Origin: Antrodiella citrinella | Lineage: Eukaryota > Basidiomycota > Agaricomycetes > Polyporales > Steccherinaceae | NCBI GenBank assembly: GCA_004802725.1 | Contig: SGPM01000053.1 | Location: 45,018-109,017 of the forward strand | Length of the DNA: 64,000 nucleotides | Reading direction: 5' to 3' | Shown here: positions 1 through 12,280 of the stretch, in pieces | How the letters are laid out: each line of letters opens with the position of its first letter | How positions within the stretch are numbered: position 1 is the first letter of the stretch | The notes under the pieces: generated by a model | Database searches by the model: none | The model's input: the letters and a program-made list of their open reading frames with translations, nothing else | What the model was told of the DNA's origin: nothing | Program-made: the position numbers and the translations under genes

Positions 1-2933
1 CATCTTCGACATGTCCACGTCTGAGAAGAACGTCGAGTCTGACCGTGCGTCACGAGACAACGAAATTCTTCGGCAAGAGGACAGAGCGAAATCGGCAGAG
101 GAGAGGTATTCCCGTGAAGTTGTGGCCCATGCGGAGGCGATCAAGTCCGTGGAGGAGTTGCGTCAACAGCTGAACAAGGCTCTTGCTACTGCCAGGGATA
201 ACCAAGCAGCATCGGAGACTGCCCAAGTTAAGCTTACGGCCTCTGAAACTAGTTGGAAACTGCAGAAGGAAGCTCTTGACAAGGAAGTCACGGACGTCAG
301 CACAAGGTCAGAGCTATTCATCTTTCGCTTACTTTCTCTCGTACTCATACTTGTTATAGATGCAAGGATCTCGCCGCTCAGAACAACCTTCTTCATCAAC
401 ATCTCGAAGCCGTCAACTCGCAAGCGGCTCGTATACGTCAGGCAGCTAATTCGTCGACTCCTACTACAGGGGAAGGTGATAGCAATGACGACGCTGATAC
501 CAAATTGGCTGAGCTTCGGTCGGTTGTGGCTTACTTGCGTAAGGAGAAGGAGATCGTCGATCTTCAACTCGAGTTGAGCAAACAGGAGACTTTGAGGTTG
601 AAGACTCAGATCGACCACGTGTCTCAGAATCTTGAGGAGACCCGCAAGGCCCTGTCTGAGGTATGTTGTTCGCGATTCGTCGCAAGTTTTGTAGCTGACT
701 GGTGTTGTAGGAGCGTGAACGTGCCGTTGAGGTCGCTGCTTCAGAAGCGCAACATGCGGCGTTGGTGGAGCGTATCAACCAGTTGACGATCCTGAGAGAA
801 AGCAACGCCACACTTCGTGCCGACTGTGAAGCTCATGCTAAGCGAGCGCGAACCTTGGATGCGAAGCTGCAAGAGCTTTCAGCGGAGCTTGAACCTACCA
901 AGGAACAGCTACGCGTCGCTCGGGCTGAATTGGAAGCCCGTGACAAGCAGGTCAATCGTCTTGAGGATGAGACTCAGATGTGGCAGAAACGGAACACGCA
1001 GCTCCTGTCTAAGGTATGTTTTGACGTGGTATCTCATTCAGATATCTACTGACGTTGATGGTTCAGTACGATCGCATTGATCCTGTGGAGGTCCAAGCAC
1101 TGAGAGATCAGATTCAAACGCTTGAGCTCGAGAAGGAGCAGCTAGCGAAGACTACAGAGGAAACAACGCAACAGGTATTGCAACCACGTACTCGTGCTGA
1201 ATTCCGAGACTCATTCATTTGTGCAGTCCGTAGCCCTCCAAGCGTCACTGGAAAAACTCAAGGAGACTGGTCGCAAGAACAACGGTATCTACAATAGGCG
1301 CTTTGCTGAGTTTAAGACCGAGAAGGGTGAATTGGAGGAGAAGATTAAGACTCTGGAAACTCAGATCGCCGCGGTCACACAAGAGCGAGACGCGTTGAAG
1401 GCACAGTCCTCGCAAGACGCTAGCACTGAGTCCCAGCAATCGAGCGCTCTTCAACAAGAGCTTGGGACTTTGCGTCACGAGAAGGCCGTACTCGAGAAAC
1501 AACTTGCAGATGAGAGAGCATCGAAGGCTGCATCCGTACCAGATCAAGCTCAGGTGGATCTTGTAGTAAGCCCAACAACATCTTGAACGTGGATTGTAAA
1601 TCAGCTAAATTTCTGTTCCAGGCTAAGCTTACTCAAGAACGAGACACTCTGGCCGCAGAGAAGTCAGTTCTCGCAGCGCGACTACAGACTGCAGCGTCGT
1701 CAACCGGTAATGCTCCAGTATCATGGGAGACTGAACGAGCGACACTCGCCAAAGCAAGAGATGAGGCACTTGCTAATGCTCAGGTACATTCTATTCTTAT
1801 TGATTACAATATCAGGAATTCATGTTCCCCTGCAGAAATCTTCGAAAGATTTGGCCGATGCACAGGATAAGGTGAAGCAGTACCAACAATCCACCGTACG
1901 TATGCATCGTCAATATAGCCGTTTCTGGTGTTGAGAATTCTCTTCGCAGGGTACCTTCCAGAACAGAATCTCAGAGCTTACGAAGGCACGCATGGCTGAT
2001 AAGGAGGCCGCGGAGACGTCGTTGAAGGCTGCTGTAGATGCTGCTGTTCAGAGAGTACGAGAGGAGGTGCAAACAGGCACTCCAGGCTCGACTGATGAGA
2101 TCGTAAAGAAGCACCAGGAAGAACTGCGCGAACTGCAGGAGCGACTTGTCAAGAAACATGAAGAGGAGCTCAGAACTGCGGTGGACGCTGCGAAGTCCTC
2201 CAATGCTGTCACCGCGAATTCTTTTCCGGTTGCTGATCAGAAAGCGATTGTAGAGGCGGCTGTCGCTGCTGCAGTCGCGGTGCGGGAACAGGAGTTGGCG
2301 AAAATCCAGGAAGAGGCCGTGATGAAAGCCATGGAAGCAGGTCGAATGGAGGCAGGGGCTAAAGCCAAAATCAAGGATGGTCAGCTTGTACGAGCCCAGG
2401 CACGTCTGAAGGAACTTGAAACACAGATGAAGGACTTGCAAGATAAGGGCATCATTCCGCATCCTGCGGCGAAGAATGGCGCGGCAGCACCCAAGCCCGC
2501 TGCTGCTGTTGCCGCACCACCTGCTGGAGGTTCGTCGAAACCTACTCCAGCTCCCCCAGCCCCGCGTTTCGCCACCGGTGCTCAACATCCTGCAGCTACG
2601 AACAATCTTCCTCAAAGGCCCGGTGGCGCTCCACTTCCTGGCGCAGGTCGAGGTCGGGGCGGCGCTCCCCGAGGTGCACCACGGAACCTCGCCACAGCTT
2701 CGGGTCTCACTATTCGCGGTGCAGCACCTGCTGCAGGTGCTCCTGCAGTGGCCGACAACACGGCGGCAGGTCCCAGCACTGGTGTGTCTATCATGGGAGC
2801 GGCCTCCAAACGCGCTCGAGACTCAGAAGGAGGTGAAGGAGACAACTCGCTTGCGAAACGACTGAAACCTGCTCCAGGCGGTGGTCCTGTCCAACTCAAT
2901 CGAAATCGAGTTCCTCCACCTCCACCGCAATAG
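1..2933 (+). CDS. Nuclear pore basket protein TPR/MLP1, C-terminal part (5' end outside window)
   Basis: TPR/Mlp1/Mlp2 proteins form the nuclear-basket filaments of the pore and act in mRNA export, checkpoint and silencing. Eight exons read as one frame: 1-306, 360-660, 711-1013, 1067-1174, 1227-1562, 1622-1783, 1836-1895 and 1950-2933, with introns of 50-59 nt. The frame is open upstream of the ATG at 11, so the true start lies outside the window. The product is almost continuous heptad coiled coil. It includes a block around 500-600 (ELRSVVAYLRKEKEIVD) that matches the conserved TPR/MLP1 signature. The last 170 residues are an Ala/Pro/Gly-rich disordered tail with a GRGRGG patch, a KRAR/KRLK basic patch likely to act as a nuclear signal, and a terminal polyproline run. 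This order, coiled coil then disordered basic tail, is that of TPR. Stop TAG at 2931-2933. The neighbouring kinase gene is convergent. Confidence 0.85.
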
Positions 2934-3801
2934 TCGTCATCAGTCGTCTTCCTTCTTGTCTTTCTTGTTTACAGTCGCTAAGACTTGAGACTTTTCTGCA
3001 CTGCCGTCGTCGTCTTATCATACACTTTTCTCTCCACTATTGTATTGTTATCATCTGACTCCTATGTTGTGCGTTTTCTTGCATCGGGGACGATATCCTC
3101 ATAACACACCATCGTAAAGCAATTGTAGAACTTAATCATCTCCAATTCTCACATATAGTGTGCACTGCGAGTGCGCGGCACGAGCAAGATGGGTGTTCAT
3201 TATTCATCAATTTTTCATAGCATCAACGGTATGTAAGACATAAACAAACTAGAGTGAATATTGCAAACATGAGAGAAGACGATACGAACGAAAAAGATGA
3301 TGATGCCGGTCAGTGAGGAGTTCGTGAAAGCGACGTGTAGCGGGACGTAGGCGACGACGAGAGTTGCGTGAGAGACCCGTGAAAGACGTGTGGAGCGTTG
3401 AGGAGCACGATAGCAGATGGGGTACCGATAGCAAGGAGAGAGTAAAAACAGAAGAGAAGGGGAGAGAGACGGATGAGATGGGAGAAAAGAGGCACAATGC
3501 TGGTTGCGGCGATAAACAATGCATGCGAATGAATGAATGAACGAAGAGGTGGAGTGGATAATAGATAGATGGGTTGGGAAGTTCAGATTGGAATTGGATG
3601 AGTTATAGATCAAGAACGAAACGAAACGAAACACAAAGCACGAAGAGACGCAACTGGTAGGAAATGGTGTCCAGATCAAAGTGAGGGGTAATGCACAATA
3701 CGAACTGAATCCAAAGAGGGATGGAACAGAGGAAGGGTATATACACTATAAAAGTCATAACCGTGTGGGGAGGAAGCGAGCAAAATCAAGTGGCTCGAGC
3801 T
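2934..3801. other. Convergent intergenic region
   Basis: Shared 3' space between the TPR gene and the leftward kinase gene. A T-rich stretch after 2934 fits the 3' untranslated region of TPR. The open frames here are low-complexity, purine-rich on the + strand, and look accidental. Confidence 0.5.
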
Positions 3802-6800
3802 TCACCGTTTCCCATTCACGATTGTCCTAAGGGCAGTCCGGAACTTGCTGACGCCGTCAGTCTTGCCGGAGAACGTCCCATATGCTGCCTTTGGACCTGG
3901 GGAAGTCGCGCCGCCCAACGTGCCGAACTCGTCGGCGGACGTATCTTGACCACGCCAATCTTCGCTGGACACTGGGGGCGGCATCTTGCGCGTTGCGGTG
4001 AAGAAGTGCTTCGACGTCTTGGGTTGAGGGGGTGCGACGTGACCGATGGGACCGATGTTATCGGATTGGTAGCCTCGTCCGTTGCGTTTCACGCCGGTTG
4101 TGGACATGAGGAAGCTATTCGACATCGAGGTTAGCCCATGTCCCAGTGTCATAAAAATCAATTTGGATACTCACCGGTCGTAAACGCTCTCTACATGCTT
4201 CTTAGCTGGCGTATCCATGACAGGGATAAGTTGAGACTGTGGTCTCGCAGGGTAAGGATTGACGTGGAGGGGAGAAGACGTGAGGTCGTCGTATCTCAAC
4301 GACCGCTTCATGATGACAGAATCTTCAAAGTCGGTGATATGCGTAGGGGTAGTAGGCTGGATGAACAAGTTCTTGTCGACGACCGCAGACAGCCGCTGCG
4401 ACGCGGGTGGCGAGGGTTTTGAGACTGAAGCAATGCACACCTATCAGTATCGCACAAGACACAAAACCAGTTGTTAGACAACTTACGTTTCTCAACCTCG
4501 AACTCGAGCTGCGTTACAGGCGTAATACACCGTCCCAAATCATTCTGACTCCTCGACTTCTCCCGCCTCTTCGTCGGCGACGAAAAGTTCACCTCGAGAC
4601 TCATCCTCCTCTCATGTTTCACCTTCACTTTCGGCTCCGGCGACCGCGTCACCACAGTCGCTCTCCGCGCCCTGTTCGGCGACGCGTTTACAGGTGCCAA
4701 CGTTGGTTCAACTCTGCTCCGTTCATCCTCCGAGGGGATAGTCGGAAGCGTGTTGTTCTCCATTGCAAACGAACTCGAAGGGGGTTGGAGGGACCCGCAT
4801 TCGAAGGATGAAGCCAACGGAGAGGGGGCGGGTGTGCCGGTTTCGTACTCGTTCACGAAGATCTGGTTCGCAGCGAGGATCCTGCGTGGGACGCGGTTCG
4901 AGCGTTGACTCCTGCTGAGATCGGCGGATGTGTCCTGGTTGTCCTTGAGGGATTTGTGACGGGCGATAGGGGCGACCGGGAGGGGAGGCAGAGGGCCGAC
5001 GGTAGTGGATGCGTTGAAGTTATGGCGGGCATCTTCGACGACCTCTGAATAAGACGATATGGCTCTATCAGCAACGAGACTCAGGACGATCAATGGGGAG
5101 GTAAGACTCACTCTCGACGCTTCGAATCCAGATAGTCATCCTATCCAATTGACTCTCCTGCGCAAGCTGCTCGTTCCGCACTGCATGACGCACAATCGGC
5201 AAAGAAGACTTAGCTACACATTCACACACATACACAAATGGAACGTGGTAAGGCCATATTTCAGCCCGCAACAATAGTGAAAAGAAACGAACCTTCACGA
5301 ATAAGAGCGTCATTCTCCCATGACGCGCGGTTCGACACGCTTCGTCTGGATTCCTCGTCGTCGTCGCGGACAGGAAGGTGGAGGTCATTGCTGTTGGTTG
5401 AGCGTCCGAGGGGCCCGAGGGCGAGGGCGGTGGAGGATTTGTACAGTCTGACAGCCCCATCTGCTACAAAGTTAGTACATATATGCAGACTGGAAAGAAA
5501 TGGCGCGTACCAATGGACATCTTGAGGCTCTGCTTCAAAAGGTTTAGGCTAGACTCGTTACCAGAGCGGGTGTATTCGTCCAAGAAGCGAGACTCGAATG
5601 ATTCTGCGGCAACTTATCAGCATTGGAAACTTTTGGCAAGCAGAAAGGTTGTTCACCTTCCATGAGAGGACTCAGAGGCGTAGGCAACGCGCTCTCCACC
5701 TCCGGCTCATCCACGACCGCGATCTGCGGCAAGTTGAACCGTCTCCTCTCGCTGTTGCACGCCTCTCTGTCCTTGTCGCGCTGCTCTCGTTCGTCCAGCT
5801 GTACGCGTTCACGCTCTTCTCGCTCCTGCTCCTCCCGGTCTCGTTCCAGCTGCGCCTTGACTTCCCGCTCCCGCTGCTCCTCCATCTCCCGCATCATATC
5901 CTGCACCCTCCGCCTCTTCTGCTCCTCCACAAGCTCCTTCCTCTCCTTCTCGACCCGCGCCACACGCGCCTCCGCCCGTTCAGCCTCAGACTCACGCTCC
6001 GTCTCGCTCTCGAACCGCGAGAGCTCACGCAACCTCTGACGTTCCTTCTCCCACTCGCGCATGCGGTCACGGACGGAGTCGCCGGGTGAGATCGGGGAGG
6101 TGGGGGTGACGCGGGACTTGGTCGGAGCGTTGGCGAGAGGCCTGGAGGCTTGTTTGGCGGATGAAGACTTAGTGCTTGTGGCGGCGACGGTGCGATGCGA
6201 AGTCGGGGCGCTCGAGTTCTCCTTGTCCTTCACAGCGGGTGCGACCTTCTTCTTGGTGACATGGGACGGCACTAGCACAGGCTTCTTGTTCTCATCCCCA
6301 CCGTTACTGTTCGCGTTCCGGCTGAGCCCAGTCAGATCCACGCCGAACACCCTACTACGCCTCCGTGCGTCCTTCGCCTCTTTATCTTTCGCCGCAGCGT
6401 CCTTCGCGCGTAATACGACGGGAGAATCGTCCTTCTCAGGTACAGGAGGTGGCGCATCTACATCCGCCGCCATATGCTTCTTGAGTCTCAACGACCCCAT
6501 CGGCGAGCCCGACTCTTGCCTCTTCCTCGGTCCCAGCGGTTTCTTTGCGCGTACGCTCCCGCTGCTGCCGTTCGCCCTAGGGGACGAGAACACCGCGTTC
6601 GGGTTTGCGAAGACGTTGACGGACGCTGCCGTGGCGTCGGGGGTGTTCAACGGTGTGGGTGCGATGTGGATTTGCGGGATGGGTGAGAGGGCAGAGAATA
6701 TGGAAGACATACGAGGTGTGCCGGGGGTGTCGTTCGTTCGTGGACGAGGTTCTGAAATGGCAACAAGTGATGAAACGCGTTAGTTAGTAAAGATAATTAT

Positions 6801-8416
6801 GGTTCTTTGATGGAAGTACGGTACTTACTGCCTTCGGTGAGCTGAAGCTTGGGCTGGGAATATGAACGGGCATGTTTGGACTCCGTGAGGCGCTTCGATG
6901 TGTGTTTATCCTTGGAAGAAGGCGACAAACCAGGGGGAGACCCGAGGTTCTCCTTGTCCGCTGCTACGGATTTCGTGGGTTTCTTCTCCTTCTTGTCCCT
7001 GGTGGAGTTCGTGCGAGTCGTAGACAGGGAAGTGTTGGAAGGTGGTGACCAAGGAGATGTCACGTTGATGAGTTTGGATACTTCAGAGGCGTTGAGAGCG
7101 TCGATGGAAGGTGAAGCGGGGTGTGCGATGCTGGCAGCTTTCCCTGCACACAGAGAAGATTCTTGAGTAAATGAGAAATTGACTTGTGAAAGTCCATAAA
7201 CTCACTATGCGTCCTGCCTTCCTTCTCCTTCTCAACTTCCATCGTCCAATACGCATCTCCCATAGCCGCACTCGCCGTACACCTCAAATCGGCATTCGGC
7301 AGGATCATCCTCCTGAGCAGGGCCTCGATGCCCGCACTCATCTTCCAGCTCCCGACCCACTTGCCTTTCAGCGTACGCGACCAATACTTCTCCAAGTCTT
7401 CCTTCGTGGAGAATTGCTCGCCTTCTGAGTACTCGAATGGTGTTCGTCCGACTAGGATCTCGAAGAACGTGATTCCGAGTGACCAGACGTCAGATTTACG
7501 CGTGTCGTGTGGCATGCCGCGGGCACGTTCAGGGGAGAGGTACTGTAATTGACATAAGCAAGTTATCAGACGCGTAAATGAGAGCTAAGATCTGACCTCT
7601 GGAGTACCATAGGACAAGTTGCTATGGAATGCGGTATCAAGAGTAGTGTCATATCGTTCAGCAAAGCCGAAATCGACGAAAACGGGTACGTTCTCAGAGG
7701 AGAGGAGAATGTTGGCAGGCCTATCAGCAAAGTAATGAGTGCATGAATTCTGCCGAATTGCGAATGAGCATACTTGATGTCGTTGTGTACAACCCCTCGC
7801 TTATGCAAAAACTCTACGCCGGACAGAAGAGAATGGAACCACTCCTTGGCATGCCGTTCATTGACTTCGACGGGGACGAGACGCGGGTGATACGCCCTGA
7901 ATGCGGCATTGTGAGGTTCGGGTGCTGTTTTGATGAAATGAGTGGCACTCACATTGTAATCAAAGCGTATGAAGGGGTAATGATAAACGAGTAGAAGGGG
8001 ATGATGGATGGGTGTGGTTCATGTTTGAATGACCTGACTACCTTCATTTCGTTCCATCTGCGGCACCAGAACCGTCAGCGAACCTATGAAGTTGTTGAGG
8101 CTGGCAGTACGTACAGTGACCTAACGCGAGCAGCTGTTGTGGATGTTTTGGACCTGTGGACAAGCTTGACCGCGATTTTGTTGTCATTTGGTCTTGGTGG
8201 TGCGCCAGAGGTGGAGGGAGGGTCGGGTTTCGGACGACATAGCCAGACGCTTCCCCAGTTTCCGAAGCCAATCTGTGACACGAATCAGCCTGTGTTCGCA
8301 ACGCAATAAGGATGAAACAAACGCACTTCTTCAATGAACTGAAGTCTGTCGGCAAGGACCTGGTCTGAGATGGAGAAAATGTCGGTAGCTTCTTGAGGAG
8401 GAGGCGGGGGAATCAT
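3802..8416 (-). CDS. Serine/threonine protein kinase with long coiled-coil C-terminal tail
   Basis: Fourteen exons give 1266 aa: 8416-8327, 8272-8115, 8057-7953, 7896-7774, 7720-7597, 7542-7206, 7143-6829, 6751-5657, 5603-5511, 5463-5293, 5180-5112, 5044-4487, 4424-4175 and 4114-3802. The kinase domain fills about residues 25-310. It has the glycine loop IGFGNWGSVW, the beta-3 lysine in KIAVKLV, the catalytic loop HNDIKPANILL, the metal motif VDFGFAE and the activation-segment end GTPEYLSPER, then SDVWSLG. The HRD arginine is replaced by Asn, so it is a non-RD kinase. After the domain come Ser/Lys-rich disorder and a charged coiled coil of about 130 residues (Arg/Glu-rich, exon 8). A second short coiled coil follows (exons 11-12), then a conserved-looking basic tail. 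The subfamily was not identified. The start at 8416 opens directly into a proline run and the domain. Confidence 0.85.
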
Positions 8417-8928
8417 GATGCGAGAGCAGTAGAGCGAGGTACAGTGATACACAGAGGGAAAGCAGAGAGAATGCGAGTCAGCGACAGAGAAGAAGACCTA
8501 GTAGCTACTTGAAGTTGAACGAGGAGAGACACGACAGAACATCCGAAACAAACGTCGATGAACGGAATCAACATCCAACGTCGACTCTCGGTTGCTCAAA
8601 TCCAACATTTGTTCTCTACAAACAACGCGTCCTGAACATTCCCATCATTTCATCAATACACGAGGCACGCGCCCAACCGCGTCGAGACACGTGATGGCGT
8701 CTCTCCCAAACAAGGCAACCCCGGCAACCCCTTCGTTTGCCTCCGCCTCCGTCACCATCACCATCGAGCAGGTGGTGTCAAGTTTCAATACTATGATATC
8801 AATAATCTGCGGGATACTTATATGTAACAAGAAAGAAAGACGTAGAACTAGCTACCCTCAGTCGATTAGCGTACACATGATATATACTACTTACTACTTA
8901 CTGAAGTCTGAGGACGACCCGGAATCCC
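8417..8928. other. Intergenic region, kinase promoter side
   Basis: Lies upstream of the leftward kinase gene and downstream of FunK1-A, which is also leftward. No gene was found; short frames here are not supported. Confidence 0.4.
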
Positions 8929-11751
8929 TTAGACCTGCTCGCCCAACACTGCCATGAAAGACTCATATGTCAAGACAGCGTCTCGCGCTACCACCTTCGG
9001 TCGGACCATATCCTTGACCAATGCAATCATCTCCTGCTCATTCGCACCGGGAGACTCCTCCCACGCATCGTCCATCTCGCTGTAGATATCTTCGTATACC
9101 TTCAGGATCGGCTTCATAAAGGCCTTGTTGAGTTTGATGACCCAGCTATCGACCAATGGTCGGTATTCGTCGTCGGTCTTCGCAAAGATGTTTCTCAGCG
9201 TGGACCTATCGCGGATGGCTTCGGCTTTGTTGATACCCAGCTGCTCGAAATCGGTAAGCAACCAGCCGTCGATATATCCCAGAGTGTTTGATGCAGGTTG
9301 GAAGGACGCAATGAACCAAACGAGGACGTAGAAGAACGATTCCATGTCATAGCGATATAGATGCTGCGGCACTTGGCGAAATCGAAGCAAGTCGAGGGCC
9401 ATGAAGGGACCTGTGCCGGTCCTACACCTGGACTCCCTTTCCGACACAAGGAATGCGCGAGCAGCCACAGGACCCCGTATCGTGGGCTGAGCCTCGCGCA
9501 ATGCAGCGGCGCTCGGTGCTTGAGAGGAAGCCTTGCTGATCTTTGACTTGATCGTGTCCTCCACAATGATGTCCATGGTGATGTCCTCCTGCGTGAGATG
9601 TTTGGCCAGATCCCAGTCGCATAGGACTCCGACGGCCCCTTCGTCCTTAGAGCGATAGAACATGATGTTGTTGGCACTAACATCACGGTGAAGTATGTTT
9701 GAGGAAACGTAGGCAGCGTGATGCCCTGTGACGATAAGGTCAGCTTGTCTGATCGCATTAAATAATAAGGGAACATACCTTTTACAGAGCCGATGAACGC
9801 AGCCTTGAACTCTTCGACGTTCTTCACCGCACTCAAAGGCAGATATTCTGACATAACGATCATACGACACACACGGTCGGTCTGATCATTTGCGGGGAGT
9901 CCCATGAATGCGCGGGGAAGCATCATCTCCTCCATGGTCCCGGTTCCTGCACACTTCATCTCCACGATGTGCTTCAAACACTTGCGAATGGACTCGTGCT
10001 CGCTCTCCTTGATTCCCACGGTGACCGCACGAACATAGGAGTCCTCCTCAATTCGCCAAAGGGACTGCCAGGAGATCTTGCACATGGTTTTCCCCGTACC
10101 ACACGAAGTGTGTCCCACTATGCCATCCACATTGACGGGAATGACAATCGTAGCACGACCCACAGCATCATGCGTGTTGATGAGTTTCCGGTCGGCAGAG
10201 ATATCGAGGGAGAGTACAACATCTTCCAGAATGTTGGAGTTGATGTCTTTAGCGTTAGGGATAGAGAGTTTGACACGAGGGTAGTTAAGGAGAGTCCGCG
10301 GTTTGATTCCATCCGGGAATGTGAGGAAGGGGAAGATACCGAGTTGCTTTGGAGAGGCGTAACGAGTGGCGGCGAGGTAGAGAAGCAAGATGTGAGGCTC
10401 CTCAAAGATGTCGAAAGGAGCAGACGCGACAACGCCCATGCGGTCCATATAATATAAGGTCATCTCGTAGTCGTCGATCAAAAACCCAGAGGCGTACGAT
10501 CGGATCCCGTGAGAGGACAGCTCGTGGACATACTTCACAGCCTGCATCTCGTTCTCAGTGAGAGTCGACATGGGCAGATAAACCGACCGCCCAGGTATTG
10601 ACACCGCGTGATTCAACCGACGTCGCTTTAACGCACGGAGCTTCGACTGCGGAGCTTCGTCCGCTTTGCGTTTCTTGCCCGCGGGTATAATGTATGTGGG
10701 GGTTTGATCGAGAAGTTCATGGCGGTTTGAAAACGGGTCATCGAATGATATTTTCTTCTAGTAGCAGACGTGTCAGTACCACCTTTCGAGTGACATACAG
10801 ATACTCACTTTCAGCAGTCTGTCCAGGTCTATACGTGTTACAGGAGGTTGTCTTTTTTCCCTGGGATCCTTCTTCAGCTCTCCGATATGTCCACCAGCTT
10901 GCCATAGTTGGGAATATGACCCGGATAAGCAGCTCATGAAGTCCGGGTGGAAATTAGAGAATTGGCCATGGATGTCCTCGTCGACCACACCTCTCAGATC
11001 CAAACTGGGTGTGCCTGTGGAGCCACGACCTTTCCGGAATCCTGTGTCGAGCTGGGCCGCAAGGTTATCGAGAAGATCCAAGACTGCCACGTAAGCGCTG
11101 CGCTGATCTTCTGTACGAGAATGCTTCGTGTACGTGCCTCGACTGTACTCATGGCAGAGATGTCTGGGCAAGTTGTACCCTAGGGGCGGCGCGTCTTTGA
11201 GAAGATCTTCCTTCTTGAACCCATAGACAGCGGAAATGAAGTCGACGACGGGATAGCCACGAATAACCTTGCCGGAGAGATGTCCATGGAGGTAGTTTAC
11301 GATATCACCATTGGCATAACTACCGTCCCGACGGCTGCTGTGTGGAACTGGCTTTGGGCGAACGGGATTGGGAAACACTACATTCTACATGTCAGCACAG
11401 AGGCCAAAGACGACACAAAAGATACGTACCAGACATTGCAGATGCAACACGTCGGAGTACAGAGTGACGGTTTAGAGAACCATAAACGCGTCGCCGGACG
11501 AGTCCAAGCACATTTTCGTCAAGGGAAGCCGCATAGTGCTGCACTGTGGCCGGCAAAGGAACGACATCATGGCCAGTAGATCCAGCACCGTCCGACTCAT
11601 GATATTCATACCATAAATTGGGATCTACCAAACCTTGGTCGGAGCCTGTGAGTCGAAGACGAGCATTGCAATAGGTGATGAGGCGAGAATGCAAGTGAGA
11701 GGGCGGGAGATAGTCGTTGAGCCGAGGGAAGTAGGCCGCGGCCGCCATCAT
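8929..11751 (-). CDS. FunK1-type fungal protein kinase, copy A
   Basis: FunK1 (Pkinase_fungal) is a kinase family expanded in Agaricomycetes whose substrates are unknown. Four exons (11751-11430, 11377-10809, 10757-9779, 9725-8929; introns 51-53 nt) give 888 aa. The N-terminal third holds the family's own helical region (VVDFISAVYGFKKEDLL). Next come a basic linker (GKKRKADE) and the kinase. Kinase landmarks are CKISWQ (probable beta-3 lysine), the hinge-like VMSEYLPL, the catalytic loop ILHRDVSANNIMF, DWDLAK in place of DFG, the RTGTGPFMALDLL activation segment, and YDMESFFYVLVWF. All key acidic residues are present, so the protein is probably active. The TESFMAVL-type C-terminal tail is recognisable in every copy in this window. 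Intron positions match copy B, 530 bp upstream on the same strand, so the two are tandem duplicates. The start at 11751 (MMAAAAYF) is the first ATG of the open frame. Confidence 0.9.
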
Positions 11752-12280
11752 GTCGCGTACTTATGCACCAGATTGAAAAATACAAGCCTCCTCTCGCTGA
11801 TTGACAAGCTGGTATCGTAGTTGGACTTCAATGAAAGTGGCCGATAGACTGTCAGAGACACCGTGACGGTCAATGTCATGGTCGAACCAAGCAATGACTG
11901 AGTTGACTCGGAACTTCAGTAAGGAACGATTGTCTTCCGCACCGAGGTCAGCCAAGGAGACTTAGCATTCCAGTGGGATATAGAACAGATGGAACGTATG
12001 ACTCATACACAGTGACGACGCTCATGCAAGAACGTTATCACGTCATCGTGTTGACTGACATACCTCTGTCCCCCAGATTCTCTTCACGAGTCCTGGACCT
12101 CACGCGCACGCCTGACTTCCGACTCTACCAACGAAATAAGTCGCGAGTGAATAGAACGTTGGTATCATTTCTACGATACTAATAACCTGCGGCATACTTG
12201 CATGTTACATTGACAGAAGACAGTAGACTCAGAGCCTAGGTAGTACAGTTACTACCCCCACTCAGTGCAAGCCTGAGGTT
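11752..12280. other. Spacer between the two FunK1 genes
   Basis: Promoter side of FunK1-A and 3' side of FunK1-B. No coding sequence is supported. TATA-like or CAAT-like sites were not convincing. Confidence 0.4.

Noticed and set aside
3215..3679. 154-codon minus-strand frame rich in Ser, Phe and His
   Set aside because: Low-complexity purine/pyrimidine strand bias, no motif, overlapping frames of the same kind, and a position in a convergent 3' region.
5544..6783. Long plus-strand frames opposite the kinase tail
   Set aside because: Shadows of the Arg/Glu-rich coiled-coil exon on the minus strand; they consist of Leu/Arg/Ser runs expected from the antisense codons.
9195..9780. Apparent read-through of FunK1-A exon 3 into a 473-codon frame
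   Set aside because: Beyond the donor at 9778 the reading loses all family motifs, while splicing to 9725 restores the HRD loop.
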